NCBI RefSeq assembly: GCF_002295065.1
Contig: NZ_NSGG01000004.1
Location: forward strand, 62,001 to 126,000
Reading direction: 5' to 3'
Length of the DNA: 64,000 nt
Source of the DNA: Mesorhizobium sp. WSM3859
Lineage (GTDB): Bacteria > Pseudomonadota > Alphaproteobacteria > Rhizobiales > Rhizobiaceae
Shown here: in pieces, positions 9,281-21,543 of the stretch
Layout of the letters: every line of letters starts with the position of its first letter
Numbering within the stretch: the stretch's first letter is position 1
Notes under the pieces: generated by a model
Told to the model about the DNA's origin: nothing
Seen by the model: the letters and a program-made list of their open reading frames with translations, nothing else
Database searches by the model: none
Program-made: the position numbers and the translations under genes

Positions 9281-10795
9281 TCAGCCGACCCACCATCCGG
9301 TGCGCTGGCCGCGATGAAACTGGATGGTCTTTTCCTCGGTATAATCCTCGACGGCGCGTTTGCCGAGTTCGCGTCCCAGACCGGACTGCTTGTAGCCCCC
9401 GAAAGGCAGCTCGGGGTAACCTTCCATGAACGTGTTCACCCAAACCGTCCCCGAACGCACACTGCGCGCCACCGACATGCAGGTGTCGATGCTGGCGCTC
9501 CACACCCCTGCAGACAAACCATAGGGCGTGTTGTTGGCAATGTGCAATGCCTTCTCAATCGTCTCAAAAGTGAGCACGGACAGCACCGGCCCGAACACTT
9601 CCTCGCGCGCGATCGCCATGTCTTCCGTAACGTTACGGATGATAGTCGGATCGAGATATTGGCCGGCATTGGACGCAAGCCGGGCGCCGCCGGTGAAAAC
9701 GTTGCCGCCGCCGGTTTTCGCCGCCGTCACATAGCCGGCTACCTTTTGCATATGGTCGGCCGAGATCATGGCGCCGACCTTGGTGCGGTCGTCGAGCGGA
9801 TCGCCGACACGGACCTTCTCGGAAAGCGTCTTGACCGCAGCCAGGAAATCGTCGGCGATCGCCTCGTGCACGATCAGGCGGCTGCCGGCATTGCAGCATT
9901 CGCCGGCGTTGAAGAAACCGCCGAACACCGCGGCATCCGCCGCCGCCTCGAGGTCGGCGTCGGGGAAGACGATCTGGCCGTTCTTGCCGCCGAGCTCCAT
10001 CGAAACCTTCTTCAGCGAATTGGACGCCGTGGCCATGGTCGTCTTGCCGACACGGGTCGAGCCGGTGAAGGACACCATCTCGACCTGCGGGTGACTTACC
10101 ATCGGCGCGCCGACATCGGCGCCGTAGCCGGCGAGCATGTTGACGACACCGGCCGGCAAGCCGGCTTCGAGCAGGATGTCGCCGAGCACGAAGGTCGAGG
10201 CCGACGTCATTTCGCTGGGCTTCACCACCGCCGTGCAGCCGGCGGCGAGCGCGAAGGGCAGTTTCTGGCTGACGATCAGGAAGGGGAAGTTCCACGGCGT
10301 GATGATCGAGACGACGCCGATCGGTTCGCGCAGCACCACGCCCAGCATATCGTCGCCGAGATTGGCGTAGCTCTCGCCATGCAGCGTGCGGGCAAGCGAA
10401 GCGGCATAGCGCCAGATGTCGATCGCGCCGCCGATCTCGCCGCGCGCCTGGGCGATCGGCTTGCCGGATTCCAGCGCGTCGAGGCGGGCGATCTCCTCCA
10501 GGCGGGTCTCGATCAGGTCGGCCGTCTTCAGCAGAATCGCTGCGCGTTCCGACGCTTTCATGCGCGGCCATGGGCCGGTTTCGAATGCCTTATGAGCGGC
10601 CTGCACGGCAGCTTCCACTTCAGCCGCACCTGCCTGGGCGTAGCGCGAGACGACAAAACCATGGCCGGGGCTGGCGCGCTCGATCGTTCGGCCATCGCGG
10701 GCCTCGACATGTTTGCCCTCGATCAGCAGTTTGTAGATCCTTGGCGCCTGGGACGCCTCTTTCGGCATAGCGATGTTGAGCGGTGCGTTCATCAT
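9281..10795 (-). CDS. NAD(P)-dependent aldehyde dehydrogenase
   Basis: A 504-residue member of the ALDH superfamily. It has the PWNFPFLI cofactor entry motif, FTGSTRVGKT, the general base in MELGGKNGQI and the nucleophile in FFNAGECCNAGSRLIVH. Length and motifs match betaine/aldehyde dehydrogenases (about 490-505 residues). It oxidises an aldehyde to a carboxylic acid, probably the product of one of the GMC enzymes, before activation by the CoA-transferase encoded two genes upstream. Adjacent Cys residues in the active-site loop are common in the family. The substrate is inferred only from context. Confidence 0.92.
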   Translation of the reverse strand: MMNAPLNIAMPKEASQAPRIYKLLIEGKHVEARDGRTIERASPGHGFVVSRYAQAGAAEVEAAVQAAHKAFETGPWPRMKASERAAILLKTADLIETRLEEIARLDALESGKPIAQARGEIGGAIDIWRYAASLARTLHGESYANLGDDMLGVVLREPIGVVSIITPWNFPFLIVSQKLPFALAAGCTAVVKPSEMTSASTFVLGDILLEAGLPAGVVNMLAGYGADVGAPMVSHPQVEMVSFTGSTRVGKTTMATASNSLKKVSMELGGKNGQIVFPDADLEAAADAAVFGGFFNAGECCNAGSRLIVHEAIADDFLAAVKTLSEKVRVGDPLDDRTKVGAMISADHMQKVAGYVTAAKTGGGNVFTGGARLASNAGQYLDPTIIRNVTEDMAIAREEVFGPVLSVLTFETIEKALHIANNTPYGLSAGVWSASIDTCMSVARSVRSGTVWVNTFMEGYPELPFGGYKQSGLGRELGKRAVEDYTEEKTIQFHRGQRTGWWVG

Positions 10796-10802
10796 GTCTT
10801 CT

Positions 10803-11568
10803 CTAGGATCTCGAAAAGGCCGGCTTCTGCTTGGCCTTGAAGGCGCCGACGCCGGTTTTCAGGTCGGCGGTGAGCGCAATGAAGCCGCTGGCCAACGCCT
10901 CGGTCGCGGCGGCATTTTCCTCGCCCTCGGCAACGCCGATCATCAGCTTCGCGGCCTCTGTCGCGAGCGGGCCGCGCTCGGCGATCTTTTCGGCCCAGCT
11001 TCTGGCCTCGTCGAAAGCCTTGCCGGTTTCGACCAGCCGGTCGACGATGCCGTGCGCGAGCGCGTCTGCCGCCAGGAAAATCTCGCCGCCAATCGCCATT
11101 CGGCGCACGATCTGTGCGCCGAAGCGCCGCACGGCGCGCTGCGTGCCCGACCAGCCGGGCACGACGCCAATGGAGGTTTCGGGGAAGCCGAGTTTTATCT
11201 GCGTTTCGGCGACGCGGAAGTCGCAGGCGGCCGCCAGTTCCAGCCCACCGCCCAGCGCGTGGCCGGACAGAACCGCGATGGTCGGTTGCCTGAGCCGCGC
11301 CAGCCGGTCGAACACGCGGTGACCATAGCGCACCCATTGCACCTGGAAATCGGCGGCGCTCATAGCCCCCCAGGCCTCGACATCGCCGCCGGCACAGAAG
11401 CCCTTGCCTTCGCCGCGGATGAGAACGACGCGGACGCCCTCGGCCAGTTCGGCTTCGTCGAGCGCTGCTTCCAGCTCGCGCAGCATCGGGATATCAAGCG
11501 CGTTGAATTTTTCCGGTCGGCGCAAGGTGACGATGCCGATCGCGCGATCCTGCTCGAAAGTGACGAGT

Positions 11569-11576
<8 letters not shown>
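10803..11576 (-). CDS. Enoyl-CoA hydratase/isomerase (crotonase) family protein
   Basis: A 257-residue crotonase. The oxyanion-hole segments GEGKGFCAGGDV and GHALGGGLELAAACDF are present, and both catalytic acids of hydratases appear (GGLELA and GFPETSIGVVPG). It therefore could catalyse true hydration/dehydration of an enoyl-CoA rather than only isomerisation. Start is the ATG at 11576, overlapping the CoA-transferase stop by 8 nt. It is 7 nt ahead of the aldehyde dehydrogenase. It should act on the CoA thioester made by the neighbouring transferase, in a beta-oxidation-like step or retro-aldol cleavage. Confidence 0.9.
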
Positions 11577-15220
<3,644 letters not shown>

Positions 15221-15254
15221 CCTCGTTCTATCCTCCACGGTTTTGAACGAATTT

Positions 15255-15270
15255 ATTGGAACGTTCTAAT
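15255..15270. promoter_or_regulatory. Predicted LacI-family operator O1
   Basis: ATTGGAACGTTCTAAT is a near-perfect 16-bp palindrome with the central CG typical of LacI-family operators. It lies 35 bp upstream of the LacI ATG. A half-site, cgttccaaat, follows at 15274-15283. Confidence 0.65.
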
Positions 15271-15419
15271 CACCGTTCCAAATCAGAGTCAATCGCGATT
15301 CCCGCTAGATTCGAAAAATTGATTGGAGCGGTTCAAAATCGCAATCAACGCAAGGGCTTTTTCGATGAGGCTCTGTACCTGTTGCCTCGGGCTTCCTGAA
15401 TCACGAAGGTCCTTGATTT

Positions 15420-15435
15420 ATTGGAACGTTCCATT
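15420..15435. promoter_or_regulatory. Predicted LacI-family operator O2
   Basis: ATTGGAACGTTCCATT repeats the O1 palindrome (core TTGGAACGTTC identical) and ends 25 bp before the DUF993 ATG, a position suited to repression. A weaker related site, ttggagcggttcaaa, is at 15323-15337 between the two. Confidence 0.65.
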
Positions 15436-15460
15436 TATAGGGGCGCAACGGGAGAACTCG

Positions 15461-16615
15461 ATGGACATCACCTTGCCTGCGGAAAACGGCGCCCGGGTCA
15501 GCTACCGGCTCGTCGGCAAACCGGTCGCGCCGAGTGAGGGTGCGCGTTTTTCGCGCATCGCCTATGCCGCAGCCCATGTTGTCGCTGACCCGATCGCGAT
15601 GACAGATCCATGGTCGCGGCCAGCGGTCGACTGGGACAGCACCATGGCGTTCCGCCACCACCTGTGGCGGCTCGGTTTCCGCATCGCCGAGGCCATGGAT
15701 ACGTCCCAGCGCGGCATGGGTTTCGACTGGGCGAGCGCCAGGGAACTGATCCGCCGTTCGATCGCCGAGGCCAGGACGGTGCCGGGCGCCGACCTTGCGT
15801 CAGGGGCGGGGACCGATCACCTGGCGCCTGCGGCGGCCAAGACGCTCGACGACGTCATCCGCGCCTATGAAGAGCAATTCGCCTTCATCGAAGGCGAGGG
15901 CGGCAAAGCGATCATGATGGCGAGCCGCGCGCTGGCGGCGGTGGCAAGGGGGCCGGACGATTATGTCCGCGTCTATGATCGGATGCTCTCCCAGGCATCG
16001 GGCAAGGTGATCCTGCACTGGCTGGGCGACATGTTCGATCCGGCGCTCAGTGGCTATTGGGGCAGCAATGATTTCGACGCGGCGCTCGACACGGTCGTCG
16101 CCATCATCGAGCGGCATGCGGACAAGGTCGAGGGCATCAAGATATCGCTGCTCGATGCCGCCAAGGAGGTGCAGCTGCGCGACCGGCTGCCCGAGCGCGT
16201 CGTGATGTTCACCGGCGACGATTTCAACTACCCGGAGCTGATCGCCGGCGACGGCAGGCGGCATTCGCATGCGCTGCTCGGCATCTTCGACGCCATCGCG
16301 CCGGTCGCCAACGCCGCGCTGGCGAAGCTGGCCGATGGCGATCGTGCCGGCTACGACGCGCTGATGGCGCCGACCGTGCCGCTGTCGCGAAAAATCTTCG
16401 AGGCGCCGACCGAATACTACAAGGCCGGCATCGTCTTCATGGCCTGGCTGAACGGGCATCAGGACCATTTCACCATGGTCGGCGGCATGCAGTCGGCGCG
16501 CGGCATATGCCACTATGCAGACGTGTTCCGCCTCGCCGCCCAGGCCGGTCTGTTGGCCGACCCCGATCTTGCCTCCGCGAGGATGAAGACCCTGCTGGCG
16601 ACGGCCGGCATCTGA
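15461..16615 (+). CDS. DUF993 family protein (dihydrodipicolinate synthase-like TIM barrel)
   Basis: A 384-residue protein starting MDITLPAENGARVSYRLVGK, with GMGFDWASARELIRRSIAEA and a long C-terminal part ending in HQDHFTMVGGMQSARG. This matches the DUF993 family, distant relatives of class I aldolases such as dihydrodipicolinate synthase, which often sit beside Gfo/Idh enzymes and sugar importers. The start at 15461 has a GGGAGAA Shine-Dalgarno; in-frame upstream sequence contains the operator, so it is non-coding. It is divergent from LacI and likely co-regulated. A role as an aldolase or lyase on a pathway intermediate is inferred, not shown. Confidence 0.82.
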   Translation: MDITLPAENGARVSYRLVGKPVAPSEGARFSRIAYAAAHVVADPIAMTDPWSRPAVDWDSTMAFRHHLWRLGFRIAEAMDTSQRGMGFDWASARELIRRSIAEARTVPGADLASGAGTDHLAPAAAKTLDDVIRAYEEQFAFIEGEGGKAIMMASRALAAVARGPDDYVRVYDRMLSQASGKVILHWLGDMFDPALSGYWGSNDFDAALDTVVAIIERHADKVEGIKISLLDAAKEVQLRDRLPERVVMFTGDDFNYPELIAGDGRRHSHALLGIFDAIAPVANAALAKLADGDRAGYDALMAPTVPLSRKIFEAPTEYYKAGIVFMAWLNGHQDHFTMVGGMQSARGICHYADVFRLAAQAGLLADPDLASARMKTLLATAGI

Positions 16616-16697
16616 GCCTATCCCCGCACGGGAGATTTGCGTTCCGCCGGGAAATCGTATTCGCTTGCCGAATATGGCAATGGCGGAAGGCTGCTGA

Positions 16698-17666
16698 GTG
16701 GACCAGACCTTCGACCTCAAAGGAAAGCGCATTTTCGTCGCCGGCCATCGTGGCATGGTCGGCTCGGCGCTGGTGCGCCGCCTGGCAAGCGAGGATTGCG
16801 AGATCGTGACCGTCGCGCGCAGCGAGCTCGATCTCCTCGACCAGGCTGGCGTGCGCCGATGGATGGAGGACCACCGCCCGGACGCGGTGATCATGGCTGC
16901 CGCCAAGGTCGGCGGCATCATGGCCAATGACAGCTACCCGGTGGATTTTCTTTACGAAAACCTTGTCGTGCAGACCAACGTGATCGAAGCCGCCTTTCGC
17001 AGCGAGGTGCAGAAACTCCTGTTCCTCGGCTCGTCCTGCATCTATCCGAAACTTGCGCCGCAGCCGATCCCGGAAGACGCCCTGCTCACCGGTCCGCTCG
17101 AACCCACCAATGAATGGTACGCCGTCGCCAAGATCGCCGGATTAAAGCTCTGCCAAGCTTACCGGCGGCAATATGGCGTCAACTATATCTCGGCCATGCC
17201 GACCAATCTCTACGGTCCGGGCGACAATTTCGACCTGGGCAGCAGCCATGTCATTCCGGCGCTGATGCGCAAGGCGCATGAGGCGAAGCGCACCGGCCAA
17301 AAGACCCTGCAGGTCTGGGGGTCGGGCCGGCCGATGCGGGAATTCCTGCATGTCGACGATGCCGCCGACGCCTTTGTCTGGCTTTTGAAGACCTATGTGG
17401 ACGATGGCCACGTCAATGTCGGGAGCGGCGAGGACGTCACCATCGCGGAGCTCGCCAGTACTGTCGTATCGGTCGTCGGCGCCGCCGCCTCGATCGAACT
17501 CGATCCGACGAAGCCCGACGGAACGCCGCGCAAGCTGATGGATGTGTCGCGCCTGTTCGCAACCGGCTGGAGACCGGCATATTCGCTTCGACGTGGATTG
17601 GAACAGACCTATGCGTGGTTCCTTGAACATGTCGAGGGAGGCGACATCCGTCTTGGCCCGGCATGA
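16698..17666 (+). CDS. fcl: GDP-L-fucose synthase (GDP-4-keto-6-deoxy-mannose epimerase/reductase)
   Basis: A 322-residue extended SDR. The NADP motif GHRGMVGSA is near residue 15, FLGSSCIYPKLAPQPIPEDA near 110, and the catalytic NEWYAVAKIAG gives Tyr and Lys; MPTNLYGPGDNFD is diagnostic of the family. It converts GDP-4-keto-6-deoxymannose to GDP-L-fucose, using NADPH. The start is a GTG at 16698. The usual partner gmd (GDP-mannose dehydratase) is not in the window. The next gene overlaps its 3' end and looks like a fucosyltransferase-type protein, so the pair may build a fucosylated surface polysaccharide or glycoprotein. No nod-box-like promoter is evident, so nodulation use (nolK) is not supported. 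Confidence 0.9.
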   Translation: MDQTFDLKGKRIFVAGHRGMVGSALVRRLASEDCEIVTVARSELDLLDQAGVRRWMEDHRPDAVIMAAAKVGGIMANDSYPVDFLYENLVVQTNVIEAAFRSEVQKLLFLGSSCIYPKLAPQPIPEDALLTGPLEPTNEWYAVAKIAGLKLCQAYRRQYGVNYISAMPTNLYGPGDNFDLGSSHVIPALMRKAHEAKRTGQKTLQVWGSGRPMREFLHVDDAADAFVWLLKTYVDDGHVNVGSGEDVTIAELASTVVSVVGAAASIELDPTKPDGTPRKLMDVSRLFATGWRPAYSLRRGLEQTYAWFLEHVEGGDIRLGPA

Positions 17667-19083
17667 TCCCCAGTCGAAACTCATAGCGGCGACCAGGGAG
17701 GACGGTCTGGGCGGCCGCCTTCTGGCCATGGTCAACGCGAAGGCCCTTGCCGACACGCTCGGCTATCGCTTCGGCTTTACGTGGTGGCCGATGCATGACG
17801 ACGAATTTCACTCGGTCGAGAGGGTCGACAAGATATTCTCCACCGATTTTGTCGAGAAGTACTGGCTGGGGGAGTGGGTCGAACCATCGGGCTTCGATGT
17901 CCTCGCGGAGGTGGCCTTTACCCGTGCCAGTCTCGATGCCGCTGCGGGACGGCGAAGTCTGCGCGGCTGGATCTGCAACGAGTTCCGGATACCGGATTTT
18001 TTTCACGGCGGACCCGAACTCGTCCGTCGATCGGAGACATTGCGGGGTTTCGGCTTTTCCCAGGCCGTGAATCAGGCGCTCGATGCCGCCGACAGGCGCC
18101 CCTTTCCAGGGCCGACCGCGGCTTTGCATCTTCGCAGCGGCGACATTGTCCGCGGCAAATATCGCTTCATGCTGGATTACAGCGACAAGGTCGTGGCCTC
18201 GACCCTGGTCAAGTCCATCGCCTCGGAGCTTACGTCGAAAGGCCTGACAACCCTTTTGATCGGTCAGGATCGCGCGACGCTCGAATATCTACGGTCGCAA
18301 ACCGGCGCATTGCTGAGCGATGATCTGGGATCGGCGGAATTCGAGGATGAGACGCTCAGGGCATTCTTCGAAATGAGGCTGATGGCGCGCTGCCAGACAA
18401 TCTATGCAGGCAGCAGCGTCTATGCGTCGGTGGCATCGACGATGGGCGATATCGCCCTCGTCCACCCGAAAACCTTGTTCGACGGTTCGAAAGCCGCGGA
18501 AATGATCCTGGGCGAACTGAGCCGTCATCAGAGCGACTACCACCCGCTCGAGGCCGCCTTCGGTTATCAAACCGCATTTCTCGACCTCGAAGACCAGATC
18601 GGTTCCGCGCGGGCAAAAGACATCCTCGAAAAGGCTTACAAGCTGGATCCGGAAAACGACCTCTATCCGCTCAAAATCGCGGCAGCGCTCTTTCGCGAAC
18701 GTGACTACCGGTCCGGCGAAGCTGTTTTGAAGGCGCTCATGACCAGCCAGTTCGAAGCCTCTCTTGCGATGCCGGTGCGCGCGATTGGCGTCCTAATCGG
18801 CCGGTCGTGGCGCGGCCATGCCATGTCGAAGGATTTCGAATCCTTCTTCGCGGCGGCCGCCGATAGGCATCCCTACGCCGCTGCATGCTCGGCGCATATC
18901 CTCCATGTCGTGTTCGGGAAGCTGAAACCGGCCCGGCGGATGATTGCGATGTCGCTGGAGGCGGAACCGGACAATGCCCTGTTCAAGAGGATCAAACGCC
19001 ACATCCGGCCATTGACGACGCCACAGTCCGGTCTGCTGGCGAAGGCGCGGCTGCGGCTCTGGAAGGCCGGGATCCGAATCTAA
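17629..19083 (+). CDS. Putative glycosyltransferase, fucosyltransferase-like, with helical repeat C-terminus
   Basis: A protein of about 484 residues; start uncertain (ATG 17611, ATG 17629 or TTG 17653, the last preceded by GGGAGG). The N-terminus has DGLGGRLLAMVNAKALADTL, the nucleotide-sugar-enzyme start seen in GT-B fucosyltransferases. LHLRSGDIVRG near residue 167 matches the H-x-R-x-(G)-D signature of the alpha-1,2/alpha-1,6/protein O-fucosyltransferase superfamily, which includes NodZ. From about residue 310 the protein is alpha-helical with TPR-like spacing (AKDILEKAYKLDPENDLYPL, GEAVLKALMTSQ). It overlaps the end of fcl by 38 nt. I see no close named family; transfer of fucose from GDP-fucose is inferred from motif plus neighbour. 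Confidence 0.6.
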   Translation: MSREATSVLARHDPQSKLIAATREDGLGGRLLAMVNAKALADTLGYRFGFTWWPMHDDEFHSVERVDKIFSTDFVEKYWLGEWVEPSGFDVLAEVAFTRASLDAAAGRRSLRGWICNEFRIPDFFHGGPELVRRSETLRGFGFSQAVNQALDAADRRPFPGPTAALHLRSGDIVRGKYRFMLDYSDKVVASTLVKSIASELTSKGLTTLLIGQDRATLEYLRSQTGALLSDDLGSAEFEDETLRAFFEMRLMARCQTIYAGSSVYASVASTMGDIALVHPKTLFDGSKAAEMILGELSRHQSDYHPLEAAFGYQTAFLDLEDQIGSARAKDILEKAYKLDPENDLYPLKIAAALFRERDYRSGEAVLKALMTSQFEASLAMPVRAIGVLIGRSWRGHAMSKDFESFFAAAADRHPYAAACSAHILHVVFGKLKPARRMIAMSLEAEPDNALFKRIKRHIRPLTTPQSGLLAKARLRLWKAGIRI

Positions 19084-19187
19084 AGCGCGTCGCGATCCTT
19101 CGGATTCGCTCCATGCGCTTTAGGTCTTGGATTTTACGCATGTCTTTATCCCGAAACCGGTTCCCACCTTCGGGAGACATGCTTTAG
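19082..19187. repeat. Two-hairpin interspersed repeat (rhizobial palindromic element)
   Basis: Just after the glycosyltransferase stop are two hairpins. The first runs from aaagcgc (19082) to gcgcttt (19121). The second has arms gcatgtct (19138-19145) and agacatgc (19175-19182), with inner cccgaa / ttcggg around an accggttccca loop. The second hairpin is related, in opposite orientation, to the element at 31876-31924. It may act as a terminator for the fcl operon. Confidence 0.75.
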
Positions 19188-19212
19188 GGGGCTGCGGCCA
19201 TGACCGGGTTCC

Positions 19213-19417
19213 CCGCGGTTGTTGGATACGGACAGGAACGCGGCGTGGCGCCCGAATCTCGAGGAAACCTACGGGCATGGAAAAGCCACGGTGCCGCTAA
19301 AGACGCTGGGAACCGCCGAGGACGTCGCCGATGCCTGCCTCTATCTCGCATCGGGACATGGGCAAGTTCGTCACCGGACATTTGTTGCACGTCAACGGCG
19401 GCGAGTTCATGGTGTAG
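19213..19417 (+). pseudogene. C-terminal remnant of an SDR-family gene, frameshifted
   Basis: One frame reads LKTLGTAEDVADACLYLASG, the characteristic late segment of classical SDRs. Near 19355 the match moves to another frame and finishes GKFVTGHLLHVNGGEFMV followed by TAG at 19415-19417, the standard SDR end (G-x-x-x-x-V-x-G-G). No N-terminal Rossmann motif or catalytic Tyr-x3-Lys lies upstream; the repeat at 19082-19187 abuts it instead. It is therefore a decayed stub, truncated at its 5' side and broken by a frameshift. Confidence 0.7.
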
Positions 19418-19445
19418 GCCGGCAATCATTAGGGAGCGCTTCAGC

Positions 19446-19739
19446 GTGAAGGGATACTGGCTCATCGTCGGAACCGAGATTTCGGATCAGGAAGCGCAGG
19501 CCGAGTATGCCCGGCTCTGGAAACCGATCGGCGAAAAATACCACGCAAGGACCAACACGACGAAACAGCCGCCGCTGCTGGTCGAGGCGCGTGCCGCCAA
19601 GCGCATGGTGCTTGTGGAATTTCCGTCGCTGGAAATCGCCAAGGCCTGCTATGCCGATCCGGCCTATGAGGAAGCCATGCGCTTCGCGTTGAAGGCGTCG
19701 AATCGCGTGCTTGTGATGTTCGAAGGGGATCTCGGGTAG
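19446..19739 (+). CDS. DUF1330 family protein
   Basis: A 97-residue protein starting at GTG (19446) behind an AGGGAG Shine-Dalgarno. VKGYWLIVGTEISDQEAQAEY, LVEARAAKRMVLVEFPSLEIAKACYADPAYEEAMRFAL and a C-terminal VLVMFEGDLG match the small ferredoxin-like dimeric DUF1330 fold, of about 95 residues. The function of the family is unknown; many are found in catabolic or stress contexts. It lies directly after the SDR remnant, which may once have been its operon partner. It precedes a tRNA-Val gene on the other strand. Confidence 0.8.
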   Translation: MKGYWLIVGTEISDQEAQAEYARLWKPIGEKYHARTNTTKQPPLLVEARAAKRMVLVEFPSLEIAKACYADPAYEEAMRFALKASNRVLVMFEGDLG

Positions 19740-19802
19740 TGGTGCCGCCAGGCACCAAATGCACAGGATTTGTGCCGGCAAAGTCCTGAGTTATGAGAAG
19801 GA

Positions 19803-19877
19803 TGGTGGGCGTGACAAGGATTGAACTTGTGACCCCTGCAATGTCAATGCAGTGCTCTCCCGCTGAGCTACACGCCC
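19803..19877 (-). tRNA. tRNA-Val (GAC)
   Basis: On the minus strand a complete cloverleaf is visible: acceptor GGGCGTG pairing with CACGCCC, D-arm GCTC AGCGGGA GAGC, anticodon stem CTGCA/TGCAG with loop TTGACAT (anticodon GAC), T-arm ACAAG TTCAATC CTTGT, discriminator A, and an encoded CCA at 19803-19805. No integrase or duplicated tRNA end is nearby. Confidence 0.95.
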
Positions 19878-19995
19878 ATCCGACGCCGCGCATACACCAC
19901 TTTTGATCCGGCGCGTCAATAGCGGGAATGTGGAAAGACGGCTTCCGTTTGTCGCATCGGCGAAGTGCCTGCCGATGCGAGCCTTGATGCAGGCC

Positions 19996-20361
19996 TCAGG
20001 CCGCCTGCAGCATCTTCTCGACCTCGTTGACGAGATCGCGCAGGTGGAAGGGCTTCGACAGCACCTTGGCGTCCTTGGGCGCCTTGGAATCGGGATTGAG
20101 CGCGACGGCGGCAAAGCCGGTGATGAACATTACCTTGAGGTCGGGATCGATCTCGGTGGCGCGGCGGGCGAGCTCGATGCCGTCCATTTCCGGCATGACG
20201 ATATCGGTCAGGAGCAGCGAGAAGGGCTCTTCGCGCAACCGCTCATAGGCGCTAGCGCCATTGTCGAAATCGCTTACCTGGTAGCCGGCGCGTTCCAGCG
20301 CCTTGACGAGGAAGCGGCGCATATCGTCATCGTCTTCCGCCAGCAGAATGCGTGCCATCAT
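19996..20361 (-). CDS. cpdR: Single-domain response regulator CpdR
   Basis: A 121-residue stand-alone receiver domain: acidic pocket EDDDD near residue 10, phospho-acceptor Asp in LLTDIVMPEMDG (about 53), Thr in FITGFAA, and Lys in LSKPFHL. Sequence and length match CpdR of alphaproteobacteria. In Caulobacter and Sinorhizobium CpdR is controlled by the CckA-ChpT phosphorelay, and when unphosphorylated primes ClpXP for proteolysis of cell-cycle factors. Two adjacent Met codons open the gene (20361 and 20358). It is divergent from the N-formylglutamate amidohydrolase-like gene, an arrangement that is common in rhizobia. Confidence 0.9.
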   Translation of the reverse strand: MMARILLAEDDDDMRRFLVKALERAGYQVSDFDNGASAYERLREEPFSLLLTDIVMPEMDGIELARRATEIDPDLKVMFITGFAAVALNPDSKAPKDAKVLSKPFHLRDLVNEVEKMLQAA

Positions 20362-20570
20362 ATCCCGTCCGAATCACCCGCCCCAAGCCTGCCGCCGGGC
20401 TAGGCCGTTAACCATCCTGTATATGAGATGGAGCCGGTAAACATCAAGTGAATGAAGGGCATGCCAGATGCGGTTCGAGGCGCGGTTTTGCCGCCTGAAA
20501 TGCTGGACATGCCGCACGCAAGGTGGCAAGTTTTGCGTCATGATGCAGTGCTTCATCGTGGTTCATACAA

Positions 20571-21465
20571 ATTGAAGACGGCAGCCGAGGATTTTTCGGT
20601 CGTTCCACCCTTCGAAATCCGATCGGGCGCCGAGCAGCGCGTCCCCTTCCTGTTCAACTCGCCGCATAGCGGCCGCCATTATCCCGAGCGGTTCCTGGCC
20701 ATGGCGCGGCTCGACCGCAACGCCATCCGCCGGTCGGAGGACTGCTATGTCGAGGAACTCTTCGGCGGCGCCGTGCCGCTCGGCGCGCCGCTGTTGGCGG
20801 CGAACTTTCCGCGCGCTTATCTCGACGTCAACCGCGAGCCCTGGGAGCTCGATCCGCGCATGTTCGCGGAGCCGGTGCCGTCCTTCTGCAACATCCGCTC
20901 GGCGCGCGTCGCTGGCGGGCTGGGCACGGTGCCGAAATTGGTCGGCGAGGGGCTGGACATCTATCCCGGCCGGCTGCCTCTGGCCGAGGCCGTCGGGCGC
21001 ATCGAGGCGGTATACAAACCTTATCATGAGACGCTGAAGCGGCTCCTGACCAGGACGCATGCCCGGTTCGGCTATGCCGTGCTGATCGACTGCCATTCCA
21101 TGCCGGCCTCGATCCGCGTCGGCGACAACGGCGCGCGGCCCGACTTCATCATCGGCGACCGGTTCGGCATCTCGGCCTCGCCGGCGCTCACCGAAATGGC
21201 GATCAGCCTGCTTGTCGGCATGGGCTACACGGTAGCCCACAACAAGCCCTATGCCGGCGGGTTCATCACCGAGCATTACGGCCGACCGGCGCGGCATCTG
21301 CATGCGCTGCAGATCGAGGTTAATCGCGGGCTTTACATGGACGAGCGGACGTTCCAGAAATCAGCCGGTTTCGACGCCCTGGCCTGCGACCTGACCCGCT
21401 TCTCGGCCGACCTGATGTCGATGCCCGACCATCATTTCGTCGACTTGCCGCTGGCGGCGGAATGA
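20571..21465 (+). CDS. N-formylglutamate amidohydrolase family protein
   Basis: The conserved body begins VPPFEIRSGAEQRVPFLFNSPHSGRHYPERF, the signature of the FGase family (Zn-dependent N-formylglutamate deformylase-like hydrolases, as in HutG of histidine catabolism). SEDCYVEELF, DVNREPWELDPRM, LIDCHSMP and NKPYAGGFITEHYG supply likely metal and substrate residues. The start is uncertain: the frame is open from an ATG at 20452, but homolog length suggests the TTG at 20571 (about 297 residues). No other hut genes are nearby, so a histidine-pathway role is not supported by context. It may be a generic amidohydrolase. Confidence 0.85.
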
Positions 21466-21499
21466 CAGCGCGGTCGGCGCGCCCGAGTTCTTTGTAAAC

Positions 21500-21543
21500 G
21501 CAATTCCGGACGGAAAACCGGTTCGCGCCTTTCCTGGAATTGC
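21500..21543. repeat. 44-bp interspersed palindromic repeat, copy 1
   Basis: The sequence has ends GCAATTCC and GGAATTGC around cggacggaaaacc...cctttcct. A second 44-bp copy with the same ends and the same ggacggaaaaccg left half is at 41018-41061. Confidence 0.75.

Noticed and set aside
8035-10840. Long plus-strand open frames opposite the binding protein and aldehyde dehydrogenase genes
   Set aside because: Same shadow pattern; the minus-strand genes have full motifs, operon spacing and signal peptide.
16616-16697. Nod-box promoter in front of fcl (nolK-like role)
   Set aside because: No nod-box-like conserved repeats were visible in the short gap; no nod genes are nearby.
19803-19877. 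Genomic-island attachment site at tRNA-Val
   Set aside because: No integrase gene and no duplicate of the tRNA 3' end were seen in the window.
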